64,000 nucleotides of DNA from Planococcus sp. MSAK28401. GTDB lineage: Bacteria > Bacillota > Bacilli > Bacillales_A > Planococcaceae. Both the position numbers and the translations under genes were made by a program. The notes beneath the pieces were generated by a model. It was not told the origin of the DNA and searched no databases. It saw only the letters and a list, made by a program, of their open reading frames with translations. The DNA lies in contig NZ_JAAMTH010000001.1 of the NCBI RefSeq assembly GCF_018283455.1, forward strand, positions 3,267,501 to 3,331,500, written 5' to 3'. The first letter of the stretch is position 1. Each line of letters opens with the position of its first letter. Below are positions 50,587 through 58,091 of this stretch, one piece after another.

Positions 50587-51725
50587 TTACTCCACCTCTT
50601 GACGTTTCTATTTAAGATTTTTCGATTTACATGAAATGGGGTTATATCAATGGAAGGGCGGGTTCCCACAATTAGCTCGGCCATCACCTTCCCAGTAATT
50701 GGAGATAGTAAAATCCCATTCCTGAAATGCCCAGTCGCGATGTACAGTCCTTGATAAGCTGGGTGTTCACCTAAATAAGGCAGCCCATCAGCAGTCTGTG
50801 GCCGAATCCCAGCCCACGCCCTTTCCCATTCGGCTGTAACTATAGAAGGGACGAGACTTTCAGCCTTCTTAACCAATGAGGAAAGCCCTTCTAAAGTGAC
50901 TTGTTGGTTAAAGGTATAAGGTATGACTGTTGCTCCTACGACAATTCGTCCACCTTCTTTCGGGACAAGATAACAGCCTTCTGAAAAAACAGGTCCGGCC
51001 AATAGGGGTGTTTCCGACTTTACAGAAAAGCATTCTCCCTTTACCGGATAAGCTTCCAGGGACAACCCTGTAGCCTTCAATAATTTTTCGCTCCAAGCTC
51101 CTCCAGTCACCACCACTTTGTTGCTGAAAAAATCCCCCTCACTAGTGGCTACACCTGTCACTTTTCCTTCAGAGAAATAAAAAGAAGAAACTTCTACATG
51201 TTCTTTCAATACCGAGCCGAGTTCAGATGCAGATTTGATAAATCCCCATGTTAATCGAGATGCTGCTACTTGCCCGTCTCGTTCAAGATACATACCTCCC
51301 ATGATTTCCTTTGTTAATGAAGGCTCTCTATTCCTTGTTTCCTCGACTGTGAGCAGTTGCGCGCCCTCCCCGTTCTTCTCATAGATTCGGGCATCCCTTA
51401 CTTGGTTGGTTTGTTGCGTTTCAGTTAAAGCAACTTTTAAAATGCCCTGATTTTTTAATTCAATATCAATTCCACTGAGCATCTTCAATTCTTCAGCAAT
51501 TCCACTAAACATCGCCCTGCTCTTCTTTGCCAACTGAAAAAGCGGACCTACACCATCAAATTCCACTTGTGCACCCAACATCCCAGCCGCAGCTCCAGAC
51601 GCTTTACTCGCAAAACGATCTTTTTCCAAAAGCAAAACCTTTAATCCTTCTTTTGCCAAGTTATATGCGATGGCGCCACCATTCACTCCGCCACCCACTA
51701 CAATGGCATCATATGTTTTGTTCAC
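50583..51725 (-). CDS. thiO: ThiO, glycine oxidase
   Basis: A 380-residue FAD-dependent DAO-fold oxidase giving the iminoglycine used by ThiG. Rossmann motif IVVGGGVNGGAIAYNLAK (about 7-24) and the C-terminal GHFRNGILLSPITG are visible. Stop overlaps the thiS start by four bases. It follows tenI by 30 bases. Confidence 0.95.
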   Translation of the reverse strand: MNKTYDAIVVGGGVNGGAIAYNLAKEGLKVLLLEKDRFASKASGAAAGMLGAQVEFDGVGPLFQLAKKSRAMFSGIAEELKMLSGIDIELKNQGILKVALTETQQTNQVRDARIYEKNGEGAQLLTVEETRNREPSLTKEIMGGMYLERDGQVAASRLTWGFIKSASELGSVLKEHVEVSSFYFSEGKVTGVATSEGDFFSNKVVVTGGAWSEKLLKATGLSLEAYPVKGECFSVKSETPLLAGPVFSEGCYLVPKEGGRIVVGATVIPYTFNQQVTLEGLSSLVKKAESLVPSIVTAEWERAWAGIRPQTADGLPYLGEHPAYQGLYIATGHFRNGILLSPITGKVMAELIVGTRPSIDITPFHVNRKILNRNVKRWSK

Positions 51726-51755
51726 TAACCTTCCTCCAAACTGTTACGAATATCC

Positions 51756-52364
51756 TCATTCCTTTGTCAAAGACGTCCGATACGACTGTACGGTCTTTAA
51801 AGGATCTGCGTCTTCCAACACCCCCGACATCACAGCAATCCCCTTCGCTCCAGCTTTAACTACTTCGGGCGTAAGGTCCGGAGTAATTCCACCAATGGCA
51901 ATCACTGGTATATCGACTGACTCAACTATGATTCTCAGGTGTTCAATTCCTCTAGGGGATAGACCTGGCTTCGATTGTGTCGGATAGATATGGCCAAAAA
52001 ATAAGAAATCAGCTCCATTTTTTTCTGCTAGTCGTGCTTCCTCAGCGGAGTGGATAGAACACCCCGCTTTTACATGCGGAAACGTTTTTTTTACAAGTTC
52101 GACTGGCAATGAGTTTGAAGCCAGTTGAATGGAATTGATATTTGCAGCCATTGCCACATCGATACGGTCATTCATAACTATTTTTGAACGTGGTACTTTT
52201 TTATCGATCAATAGTTGGATCAATTGGTATATATCTTTAGCACTTCTCGCTTTTTCCCGCAGATGGATAAAATCTATATAAGGATGAATTTGACTAAGAA
52301 TGTCTGCTAGTTCCTCGGCCCTTTGATTGCCCGTAGAGATTAGATGCAGTTCCCCTGTTTTCAT
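51756..52364 (-). CDS. tenI: TenI-type thiazole tautomerase (ThiE superfamily)
   Basis: A 202-residue TIM barrel of the ThiE/TenI family with IDFIHLREK, NDRIDVAMA, GCSIHSAEEA, GPR-like LSPRGIEHL and AIGGITPD. The family motifs do not separate ThiE synthase from TenI cleanly, but position before thiO and the sequence style fit TenI, which aromatises the thiazole. The ATG at 52364 follows AAAGGAGG by five bases; an upstream frame to 52397 is ignored. First gene of the riboswitch-controlled unit. Confidence 0.85.
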   Translation of the reverse strand: MKTGELHLISTGNQRAEELADILSQIHPYIDFIHLREKARSAKDIYQLIQLLIDKKVPRSKIVMNDRIDVAMAANINSIQLASNSLPVELVKKTFPHVKAGCSIHSAEEARLAEKNGADFLFFGHIYPTQSKPGLSPRGIEHLRIIVESVDIPVIAIGGITPDLTPEVVKAGAKGIAVMSGVLEDADPLKTVQSYRTSLTKE

Positions 52365-52421
52365 CTTTGCCTCCTTTATAGGTGCCTTGAAATTCAACGC
52401 CTGATAACAACGCTACTAAAT

Positions 52422-52453
52422 AAAAAGAACCACCCCGACGTCGGAGTGGTTTT
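52422..52453 (-). terminator. Leader terminator of the TPP riboswitch (tenI unit)
   Basis: AACCACTCCGACGTCGGGGTGGTT hairpin (cited by arms AACCACTCC and GGGGTGGTT) followed by CTTTTT on the minus strand. Confidence 0.9.
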
Positions 52454-52488
52454 ATAGTATCCCTAATAGAAACAGCATACAGTAACCA

Positions 52489-52567
52489 CTTCCCTACGCT
52501 AGTCTCAACTAGATCAGGTTCAAAGGGTCCGGATTGTATCCGTCTCAGTCTAATGGACTCCCCTAGT
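52489..52567 (-). ncRNA. TPP riboswitch upstream of tenI-thiOSGF
   Basis: On the minus strand: CTAGGGGAGTC, GACTGAGACGG, GGACCCTTTGAACCTGATCT, AGTTGAGACTAGCG and GTAGGGAAG, the THI-box blocks. It controls the tenI unit through the terminator at 52422-52453. Confidence 0.97.
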
Positions 52568-52661
52568 GCTTTAATTATTCAGTTTTTTAGTATATCTACA
52601 AACAGCCTAACACCTCTAGAAATATTTATCTAGTCATTATAAGAACTATGATACCATATAA

Positions 52662-52688
52662 GTTAACATTTATTGAAATAAGGTTAAC
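52662..52688 (+). promoter_or_regulatory. BirA-like operator
   Basis: Two GTTAAC hexamers (52662-52667, 52683-52688) are separated by 15 bases and flanked by A/T, the arrangement of Firmicute BirA boxes. They lie 20-46 bases before the bioY ATG. Biotin-dependent repression is inferred. Confidence 0.75.
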
Positions 52689-52707
52689 ACAATTGAGGGA
52701 GGATAAA

Positions 52708-53277
52708 ATGACAGAATCTAATTTCAAATTGAGAATGATGATTATTACAGCTTTATTTGCAGCAATCATCGGAATACTGGCACAGGTGACAATCCCACTG
52801 CCTTTAGTCCCGATCACAGGACAAACACTTGCAATCGGTTTGGCTGCAACAATTTTAGGGGCCAAATGCGGAACTTTATCTGTTGTAGTTTATTTGGGGT
52901 TGGGTGCAATTGGCATCCCTGTTTTTGCTCAAATGTCAGGTGGGCTCGGTAGCTTATTCGGACCGACCGGCGGATATCTAGTCGGTTTTATTCCGACCGC
53001 TTTCAGTATTGGTTATTATCTCGAAAAAACGAGCTTTACGTTTATCAATGCCATAATTGCCAATGTCATCGGTATGTTTATGGTATTGACTGTGGGAACT
53101 GCCTGGTTGAAGATTTTCGCCAATCTTTCGTGGACCGGAGCATTAATGGGTGGATTTGTCCCTTTCATTTTAGTCGGTCTTATTAAAGCTGGGCTTGCCG
53201 CTTGGATTGCAATCTCAGTAAGAAATCGTTTGAAATCCGCTGGTCTTTTATATTTAGAAGACAAAAAAGCACTTTAG
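52708..53277 (+). CDS. bioY: BioY, biotin ECF transporter S component
   Basis: A 189-residue membrane protein with six segments and BioY marks: AQVTIPLPLVPITGQTLAIGLAATILGAKCGTLSV and GSLFGPTGGYLVGFI. It binds biotin and works with the shared EcfAAT module, encoded elsewhere. The ATG at 52708 follows GGGAGGATAAA; the open frame to 52648 has no binding site. The BirA-like operator overlaps its leader. Confidence 0.96.
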   Translation: MTESNFKLRMMIITALFAAIIGILAQVTIPLPLVPITGQTLAIGLAATILGAKCGTLSVVVYLGLGAIGIPVFAQMSGGLGSLFGPTGGYLVGFIPTAFSIGYYLEKTSFTFINAIIANVIGMFMVLTVGTAWLKIFANLSWTGALMGGFVPFILVGLIKAGLAAWIAISVRNRLKSAGLLYLEDKKAL

Positions 53278-53296
53278 GTTAGCTATTGTAATCCTT

Positions 53297-53395
53297 AATA
53301 AGAATACAACATACATAAAAAGAGAAAGAAGAAGGGTTTTGTTCCGACTCTTCTTTCCCTTTCTGTTTATGCTACTACTGATAAGTGATGAAATG
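53297..53395. repeat. Degenerate P2 repeat downstream of bioY
   Basis: A hairpin (AGAGAAAGAAGAAGGG with CTCTTCTTTCCCTTTC) then TACTGATAAGTGATGAAATGTAAA, the P2 tail pattern. It may serve as bioY terminator. Confidence 0.5.
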
Positions 53396-53437
53396 TAAAT
53401 CAAAAATATTTATAAATAGAAGACTGGCTATTTTTTG

Positions 53438-53471
53438 AAAGCAACTTAATTTGTCATTAGGTTACTTCGAA
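53438..53471. repeat. Degenerate P1 palindrome
   Basis: TGAAAGCAACTTA and AGGTTACTTCGA form a decayed P1 about 45 bases after the P2-like tail, the same order as in both arrays. Confidence 0.45.
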
Positions 53472-53529
53472 TCAAAAGAAAACAACAACTTGCTAAAATG
53501 AAGTATCATCAAGGAATTGCGAGAATTTG

Positions 53530-53970
53530 CTAACGAATGAATGCCAATTCTCTCTCAGCGAGGGCATCCTTTAACCATTGAGGGTGCATTCTCAGTAAGT
53601 CTTTCGGTAAGTTTTGTGGTTCAAAAAACTTTATTTCTAGTGACTCGGAAGAATTACAACGCAGGTCGCCGCCAGTGATTTCAGCAAGAAAACAAGTTGT
53701 GATAAAATGTACTACTCGGCCATTTGGATAAGCAAATACCTGCGAGTCAGGATCAGAGTACACCCCAATTAGCTTTATAATTTTTACATCTAAATTAGTT
53801 TCCTCCTTCACCTCTCTGATAGCTGCTTCAGAAACTGTTTCGCCTATTTCTATATGTCCTGAAGGAATACCCCATAACTTTACATCTGACCTTTTCTGCA
53901 ACAAAACCTGTTTTTCCTCGTTTAAGATAATAACTGCAACGCCAGCTGTTAAATCATCAATTCTTCTCAT
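53530..53970 (-). CDS. NUDIX hydrolase
   Basis: A 146-residue NUDIX protein. The Nudix box GHIEIGETVSEAAIREVKEETNLDV fits GX5EX7REUXEEXGU with the final G replaced by N. It begins LTAGVAVIILNEEKQVLLQKRSDVKLWGIPSG. It hydrolyses a nucleoside diphosphate linked to X. The ATG at 53970 follows AAGGAGG by eight bases; the frame to 54030 runs into the leader terminator. Control by an upstream ykkC-type RNA points to a nucleotide-diphosphate substrate. Confidence 0.9.
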   Translation of the reverse strand: MRRIDDLTAGVAVIILNEEKQVLLQKRSDVKLWGIPSGHIEIGETVSEAAIREVKEETNLDVKIIKLIGVYSDPDSQVFAYPNGRVVHFITTCFLAEITGGDLRCNSSESLEIKFFEPQNLPKDLLRMHPQWLKDALAERELAFIR

Positions 53971-53993
53971 CCTTTCAACCTCCTTAAAATAAT

Positions 53994-54062
53994 AAAAAGG
54001 CCCGAAGAGAAAGAATTCAACGCATACCAAATACGTTGAACCTTTCCCCTCGGACCTTTTAT
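53994..54062 (-). terminator. Leader terminator of the NUDIX gene
   Basis: A long hairpin (AAAGGTCCGAGGGGAAAGG with CTTTCTCTTCGGGCCTTTTT, inner TTCAACG/CGTTGAA) ends in TTTTT on the minus strand, 25 bases before the ribosome-binding site. It is the expected expression platform of the riboswitch upstream. Confidence 0.85.
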
Positions 54063-54093
54063 GTCAATAGGTGCCTTTTACATATAGCAAAAG

Positions 54094-54148
54094 ATGCAGC
54101 CCTCGGTCACTGACCTATCTACTTTAGATAGCGGAACCCTAGCTGCAA
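54094..54148 (-). ncRNA. ykkC-family riboswitch, probably the NUDIX-associated (subtype 2c, NDP) class
   Basis: On the minus strand: stem TGCAGC / GCTGCA enclosing CTAGGGTTCCG, a CTATCT-AAAG-AGATAG hairpin, then GTGACCGAGGGC. CTAGGGTTCCG and the ACCGAG block are ykkC hallmarks. Subtype 2c RNAs, known to sense ADP/CDP-type nucleotides, typically precede NUDIX genes, as here. Subtype is inferred from gene context; a strict call needs alignment. Confidence 0.75.
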
Positions 54149-54354
54149 TTTTCCAGTTCAGTTTTAGTATACAGCTTAGACTTTGAAGATAAAAGATATT
54201 ATTTTCCTAAATATTCTTAATTTTAAGGGTTTCACTTCCCAAGTTCAGTGGGAGTGATCGAAATCGATCTTCGAGAGAAGCACTCCTTTTGATTCGTGGC
54301 CACCATCAACGTGACTTCATCTAAAATATACCTTGTATTAAGAACATGCTAACC

Positions 54355-54455
54355 GTTCGTAAAAGTACACTTCTACGAATAAAAAGAGGAGGAACTTTAA
54401 ATGAAGTTCCTCCTTTCAATATATTTTGAAATACTATGCCCTTAATATGTCGGCT
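54355..54455. repeat. P2 composite repeat, copy 7 (left flank of array 2)
   Basis: CGTTCGTAAAAGTACACTTC-TACGAA palindrome, then a hairpin (AGAGGAGGAACTTTAAATG with GAAGTTCCTCCTTT), then a degenerate tail TTAATATGTCGG. The leader at 54464 follows. Confidence 0.85.
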
Positions 54456-54463
54456 CTAAAGCC

Positions 54464-54550
54464 TTATCTTATAAGCTTTTGAATGTATCATTTTTTCTAG
54501 CAAGTTCAACTTTTCTTCTTCTTCATATTAAGTCAATGGAATCAGGGATT
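54464..54550. other. Array leader sequence, array 2
   Basis: Homologous to 34400-34491 (CTCTAAA, CTTTTGAATGTATCATTT, TTCTAGCAAGTTCAA, TTAAGTCAATG). It joins the P2 copy to the first P1 of array 2. Confidence 0.7.
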
Positions 54551-54584
54551 TGAATGTAACTTACTTAGACTTATGTTACATTCA
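54551..54584. repeat. P1 palindrome, copy g
   Basis: TGAATGTAACTTA and TTATGTTACATTCA arms, the same variant as copy c, which also follows the leader. Confidence 0.95.
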
Positions 54585-54600
54585 GATTCACTAATTTTTC

Positions 54601-54903
54601 CTAGGGTTCTGAAATTCCATTAGCAACCATTAACAAGAATATGAAGCCCGACAATACTAAGAAGAAAACGCCGTTTGCAAGTACACTAAAGAGAATAATC
54701 GGTATCTTTTTTGTTCTGATCCCCAAAAACATAGCGACCAAAAAACCAATGTCGATTAATAAATACAACACAATACTGATCCATAAATTCGTATTGGGAA
54801 ACTGTCTGAAAATCAGCAGAATCGCTAATGCAACAACAGGCAAAATCATGGTTAGAATAATTGGTTTTGCTTCGTTCTGACCTTCTTGAACTTGAGTTCT
54901 CAT
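54601..54903 (-). CDS. Three-helix membrane protein (cassette gene)
   Basis: A 100-residue protein with three membrane segments (about 14-32, 40-60, 68-95). GGAGG lies seven bases before the ATG. Not recognised. It is the single gene between P1 copies g and h; a small membrane immunity or transport role is possible but unproven. Confidence 0.65.
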   Translation of the reverse strand: MRTQVQEGQNEAKPIILTMILPVVALAILLIFRQFPNTNLWISIVLYLLIDIGFLVAMFLGIRTKKIPIILFSVLANGVFFLVLSGFIFLLMVANGISEP

Positions 54904-54943
54904 GCTTTCACCTCCGGTTCCTTTCCTTTTGTAGAAACCACTT

Positions 54944-54977
54944 TGAATGTAACTTAATTGCTAATAAGTTACATTCA
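54944..54977. repeat. P1 palindrome, copy h
   Basis: TGAATGTAACTTA, eight bases, TAAGTTACATTCA; canonical. Confidence 0.95.
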
Positions 54978-54982
54978 GATTG

Positions 54983-55324
54983 CTATAACTTAATAAAATC
55001 TGAGTACTGGATATCGAACCTCTTGATTAGTGTTTCTTCTAACTCAGTCAAATATCGATCCACTGCTTTCAGTAAAATATCGGTGGTTATCGTCTCTTCA
55101 TGTTTAAATTCTTGCCAAATCGAAAAGAGATGCCACTTATTTTCGCTTTCTTTAATAAATGCTAAGATTGGTCCTTCTCTTTCATCATGCTCCATTGTGA
55201 AGTAATAAAAGTTGGCGATTGCATTTGAATCTTTCACCCGCCATTCTTTCAAATGGACTCCTAATTCAAGTAGCGCAAGAGCAGGATCTCTAAAGAAGCA
55301 AGAATGATCAATTGAAATATTCAA
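54983..55324 (-). pseudogene. 5'-truncated paralogue of the array 1 cassette gene at 35925
   Basis: About 113 residues closely match residues 38-148 of the protein at 35925 (SCFFRDPALALLELGVHLKEWRVKDS, YYFTMEHDEREGPIL, LFSIWQEFKHEETI). Homology continues upstream of the TTG at 55324 (VEGELNIS against VQGELTIH) and stops near 55340. There the sequence changes into a 34-base palindrome, and no ribosome-binding site or start remains. The N-terminal third has been replaced, so it is probably inactive. Confidence 0.7.
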
Positions 55325-55352
55325 TTCTCCCTCTACATTGGGCGCACTTACA

Positions 55353-55386
55353 CACCAATAAAATACGATCGTATTTTATTGGTGTC
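55353..55386. repeat. Perfect 34-base palindrome at the array 2 break point
   Basis: ACACCAATAAAATACGA and its exact complement TCGTATTTTATTGGTGT, with no spacer. It marks the boundary where the cassette gene is cut. It could be a recombination site or the end of an inserted segment. Confidence 0.75.
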
Positions 55387-55489
55387 GTGCTCCACTTTTA
55401 CAAGTGGTTTAAAATTCGCTGCACTCATGTATTAGTTAAGGTCAAAATCTATTAAAAGAGAGAAGTAGGAAGGAAGAAAAGAGCATAAG

Positions 55490-55614
55490 GAAAACATGAT
55501 ATCACTTGTCGTGATATATCAGGCAGAGCCTGATGTTTTAGTGATATCGTGTTTAATTAGTAATTGCACAGTTTATGCATATCTTTCAATTTGAAATTGT
55601 ATAGTTTGTGCATA
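55490..55614. repeat. Cluster of nested inverted and direct repeats
   Basis: AACATGATATCAC (left) pairs with GTGATATCGTGTT; inside, ATCAGGC-AGA-GCCTGAT. Then two 20-base direct repeats, AATTGCACAGTTTATGCATA (55562) and AATTGTATAGTTTGTGCATA (55595), 33 bases apart. No gene overlaps. The layout is like a resolution or replication control site; no such protein is encoded nearby. Confidence 0.55.
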
Positions 55615-55699
55615 CTGGGTCCAGTTATAAAAATGGTTACCTGATAATGTTTTTATTCTTAGCATACGCTATAAGTGTTTTGGTGGCGGTACCCGTATC

Positions 55700-55733
55700 A
55701 AAAAAAGCGCTCCTTGAATAAGAAGCGCTTTTC
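55700..55733. terminator. Terminator of the small membrane-protein gene at 55741
   Basis: AAAAGCGCT and AGCGCTTTT pair around an 11-base loop with A/T tracts on both sides. Confidence 0.75.
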
Positions 55734-55740
55734 TAACTGA

Positions 55741-55914
55741 TCAGTTTTTTGTAGACTTTGAAAAGTTTATTCTTGATCCAATCGCGATAACAATAATTGC
55801 TACTAATCCTATGATGTTAATAGTTGTTCTAGTGGTTTCACTATCAACAAATAGATTAATAAAAAATGAACCTGCTACTATCAATACAAGAAGAAAAAAT
55901 AGACTTTTTTTCAT
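55741..55914 (-). CDS. Small two-helix membrane protein beside a secreted peptide gene
   Basis: A 57-residue protein with two membrane segments (LFFLLVLIVAGSFFINLF and IIGLVAIIVIAIG) and a basic C terminus. AGGAGG lies five bases before the ATG. It is divergent from the secreted protein gene at 56001, which suggests a toxin/immunity pairing. No family is recognised. Confidence 0.6.
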   Translation of the reverse strand: MKKSLFFLLVLIVAGSFFINLFVDSETTRTTINIIGLVAIIVIAIGSRINFSKSTKN

Positions 55915-56000
55915 AATGTCCTCCTATTAAATCCAAAATATGTTAACGTTATTTGTGAGGAAAATAGTTACATACAAGTACAGTGTAAAGGAGTACTCTA

Positions 56001-56618
56001 ATGAAGAAAAGTCTAAAACAATTGGTTATTGCAATGTGTTTATCTTTAATTTTTACTACAGTCTTTGCTATACCAGTAGCTAGAGCAGAAAAAAACGCTG
56101 ATGTTTCTGATGAACAAATTAATTCAGAAGTTGAACAAATGAAGGAAACATTAGATCCTTTATTAAAGTTAATTGACCAAATGCCGGAAGAAGTTGCTGA
56201 ACAAGGCATTGACTCTGGTGTGAAATGGTTAAATCAAAATAAAGGTGATGAATTTAAAGAATATAAATTTGTGGCCGATGGCGAAAATTTAAAAACTATT
56301 GAAATAAAAGAACCTGGTCAAATATCTACAATGAGCGTTTGGTCATGTATTTCTAGTGCTGGTAAAGCTCTAGTGATCAATGCGTTACCATGGGCGAAAA
56401 TTTTAAAAGTGAAGAAAGCTGCCAAATTAATGGGTGGTTTAAACTCTATGACAAAAACTATTATCACGGCATACAAACACCAAAGAAACTTAGGTCTTTC
56501 TAAAACAAGTTCAATTAAAAAAGCTGTAACTTTATCAACAAAAGCATTACCAAGTGAAACACAAAAAGCTGTTTTAGAGTTTTTTAGTTTAGGTGATGTA
56601 GTAGATAATTGTTTTTAA
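56001..56618 (+). CDS. Secreted bacteriocin-like protein (SdpC-like architecture)
   Basis: A 205-residue exported protein: signal peptide (about 1-30, cleaved after ARA), an acidic helical propeptide-like region (31-105), then a hydrophobic/basic helical part (about 110-165, WSCISSAGKALVINALPWAKI and KKAAKLMGGLNSMT) and a C-terminal DNCF. Two Cys bracket the last third. Length and order resemble SdpC-type killing factors, but sequence identity is not evident by eye. AAAGGAG lies seven bases before the ATG. It lies within the segment that interrupts array 2. Confidence 0.5.
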   Translation: MKKSLKQLVIAMCLSLIFTTVFAIPVARAEKNADVSDEQINSEVEQMKETLDPLLKLIDQMPEEVAEQGIDSGVKWLNQNKGDEFKEYKFVADGENLKTIEIKEPGQISTMSVWSCISSAGKALVINALPWAKILKVKKAAKLMGGLNSMTKTIITAYKHQRNLGLSKTSSIKKAVTLSTKALPSETQKAVLEFFSLGDVVDNCF

Positions 56619-56643
56619 AGACAAACATCAACCGATTGCGATT

Positions 56644-56701
56644 GAACTGAACCCCAAATGGCAGACACTTTAAAAAGTGCCCCCCATTTGGGGTTCAGTT
56701 C
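56644..56701. repeat. IS3-end-like palindrome used as terminator
   Basis: GAACTGAACCCCAAATGG and CCATTTGGGGTTCAGTTC are perfect 18-base inverted arms around an inner CACTTTAAAAAGTG. It starts 26 bases after the secreted-protein gene and matches the left-end hairpin of the IS3 element at 30045. Confidence 0.75.
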
Positions 56702-56799
56702 AGTACCCTTTTGCGAGCGTTTTTTTATTACGGTATCGCGAAAGTGGTAGGTATATATTTGATGAATTTCAGGAAAGCATCCTTTTTTACATCACGTTT

Positions 56800-56833
56800 T
56801 GAATGTAACTTAATTCACAATAAGTTACATTCA
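56800..56833. repeat. P1 palindrome, copy i
   Basis: TGAATGTAACTTA, eight bases, TAAGTTACATTCA; canonical, seven bases from the stop of the next leftward gene. Confidence 0.95.
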
Positions 56834-56839
56834 TCGCCG

Positions 56840-57298
56840 TTATTCTATGCCCTGATTTATTTTAGTAACTTTCAGATAAAGTTTAAATTGCTTATAAATC
56901 TGTTCAATATTTTCATTAGATCTGAGTTCAGCATCACGTTCAATGCCATGAACTAGGGCTTTTAGTAAATCGTTAAGCTGGCACTTATTTATAAAAATTC
57001 TTTCAGTTTTTAAATCATCACCTTTTACATAAATGGTTAGGGTCACATTTCTTTCATCGATTAATTCAAATTCCCATCTGTATTCAATCGGTTCATCCAA
57101 CATAATAAAGTCGATTTTCTTCCTCGGAAATGGAGCCAGATTCGGGACTATCTGATAAACAGCATTCAGTAATTCTTCTAAAGGATTATTGAGGAGGTAG
57201 GAACAGAGAAACTCAAAATTGTGACTGCCAATACAAATGTGTCCTGATGCCCAGCCATTATCGAGGTGTTTATACTGGAACTTAACGTTATGTGACAT
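56840..57298 (-). CDS. Hypothetical cassette protein, 152 residues
   Basis: A soluble protein starting MSHNVKFQYKHLDNGWASG, with FEFLCSYLLNNPLEELLNAVYQIVP and a strand-rich middle (YRWEFELIDERNVTLTIYV), ending in a long charged helix. The ATG at 57298 follows GGAGG by nine bases; the frame to 57364 only reads through P1 copy j. The pattern recalls small Imm-type immunity proteins, but no family is assigned. It fills the segment between P1 copies i and j. Confidence 0.65.
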   Translation of the reverse strand: MSHNVKFQYKHLDNGWASGHICIGSHNFEFLCSYLLNNPLEELLNAVYQIVPNLAPFPRKKIDFIMLDEPIEYRWEFELIDERNVTLTIYVKGDDLKTERIFINKCQLNDLLKALVHGIERDAELRSNENIEQIYKQFKLYLKVTKINQGIE

Positions 57299-57344
57299 TA
57301 ACTTTTCCTCCTCCTTTGCTTTAAATTCTCTTAATTTAATAAAG

Positions 57345-57378
57345 CGAATGTAACTTAACTGCACATAAGTTACATTCA
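57345..57378. repeat. P1 palindrome, copy j
   Basis: GAATGTAACTTA, about eight bases, TAAGTTACATTCA; inner bases like copy f of array 1. Confidence 0.95.
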
Positions 57379-57437
57379 GTTCCTAGCGTTTCCTTGAAAC
57401 CTTGCTCTTAGATGCCACAGTGACTTATGTACTTCAG

Positions 57438-57953
57438 TTAATCCCAGTGATTAAAGATGATTTGTCCTATCGTTTCAGGTTTCCAATAAGCGATTTGTTC
57501 CAATTCGGCACTGTTTAATTCCATCTTCAATAACGAACTTTGGTCAACTGAAGCGTTGAGTACCGCTGTACCGGTTACCTGATAGAAAGAATCAAAAAGG
57601 GCATGAAGGGCTGGCACATCGATGAACTTAATATCCCCAAGTTCAACGGAAGATGCAAAAGTCAGGTAAGGGTAATGCTCATTCAACAGGATATAAATTA
57701 ACTCCTTGGATATCTCGACTTGAGCACAGTAAAAATTGGCGGGATATTGAGGTGGACTTATGCTTATAACTCTTCCTCTAATGCGAGATACAAAATCGAA
57801 GCACAATTGCTTGAATTGCTTCCCGTTTAGACTTCGTGGTTCACTATCCTCAGCCCGATAAAAACCTGTGACACCACTGGGGAGATTCATACTGTGTTCA
57901 CCACCCATTTCGCATAAATTAGTGTATGGCAAATTAGCTTTACCGTTCGCCAT
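57438..57953 (-). CDS. Hypothetical cassette protein, 171 residues
   Basis: A soluble protein beginning MANGKANLPYTNLCEMGGEHSMN, with GFYRAEDSEPRSLNGKQFKQLCFDFVSRIRG and a C-terminal SLLKMELNSAELEQIAYWKPETIGQIIFNHWD. The ATG at 57953 has only a weak AAGAAG upstream; the frame is open to 57983. Not recognised. Last gene of array 2, next to the bare P2 palindrome. Confidence 0.6.
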   Translation of the reverse strand: MANGKANLPYTNLCEMGGEHSMNLPSGVTGFYRAEDSEPRSLNGKQFKQLCFDFVSRIRGRVISISPPQYPANFYCAQVEISKELIYILLNEHYPYLTFASSVELGDIKFIDVPALHALFDSFYQVTGTAVLNASVDQSSLLKMELNSAELEQIAYWKPETIGQIIFNHWD

Positions 57954-58091
57954 TTCAAATCTTCTTATTGAACTGAAATACAAAAATTTAGGGCATCAGT
58001 CAAAGCTTTCTACTTACAAAAATTTCTAGCTTATATATTCTTAATATACATAGACACTATGGGAAAGGCTAGTTCAATTTGCAATTAAAGC

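Noticed and set aside
34492-57378. P1 palindromes as classical integron attC sites
   Set aside because: The arms contain GTAAC/GTTAC but not the required RYYYAAC/GTTRRRY cores, and no integrase gene is in the window.
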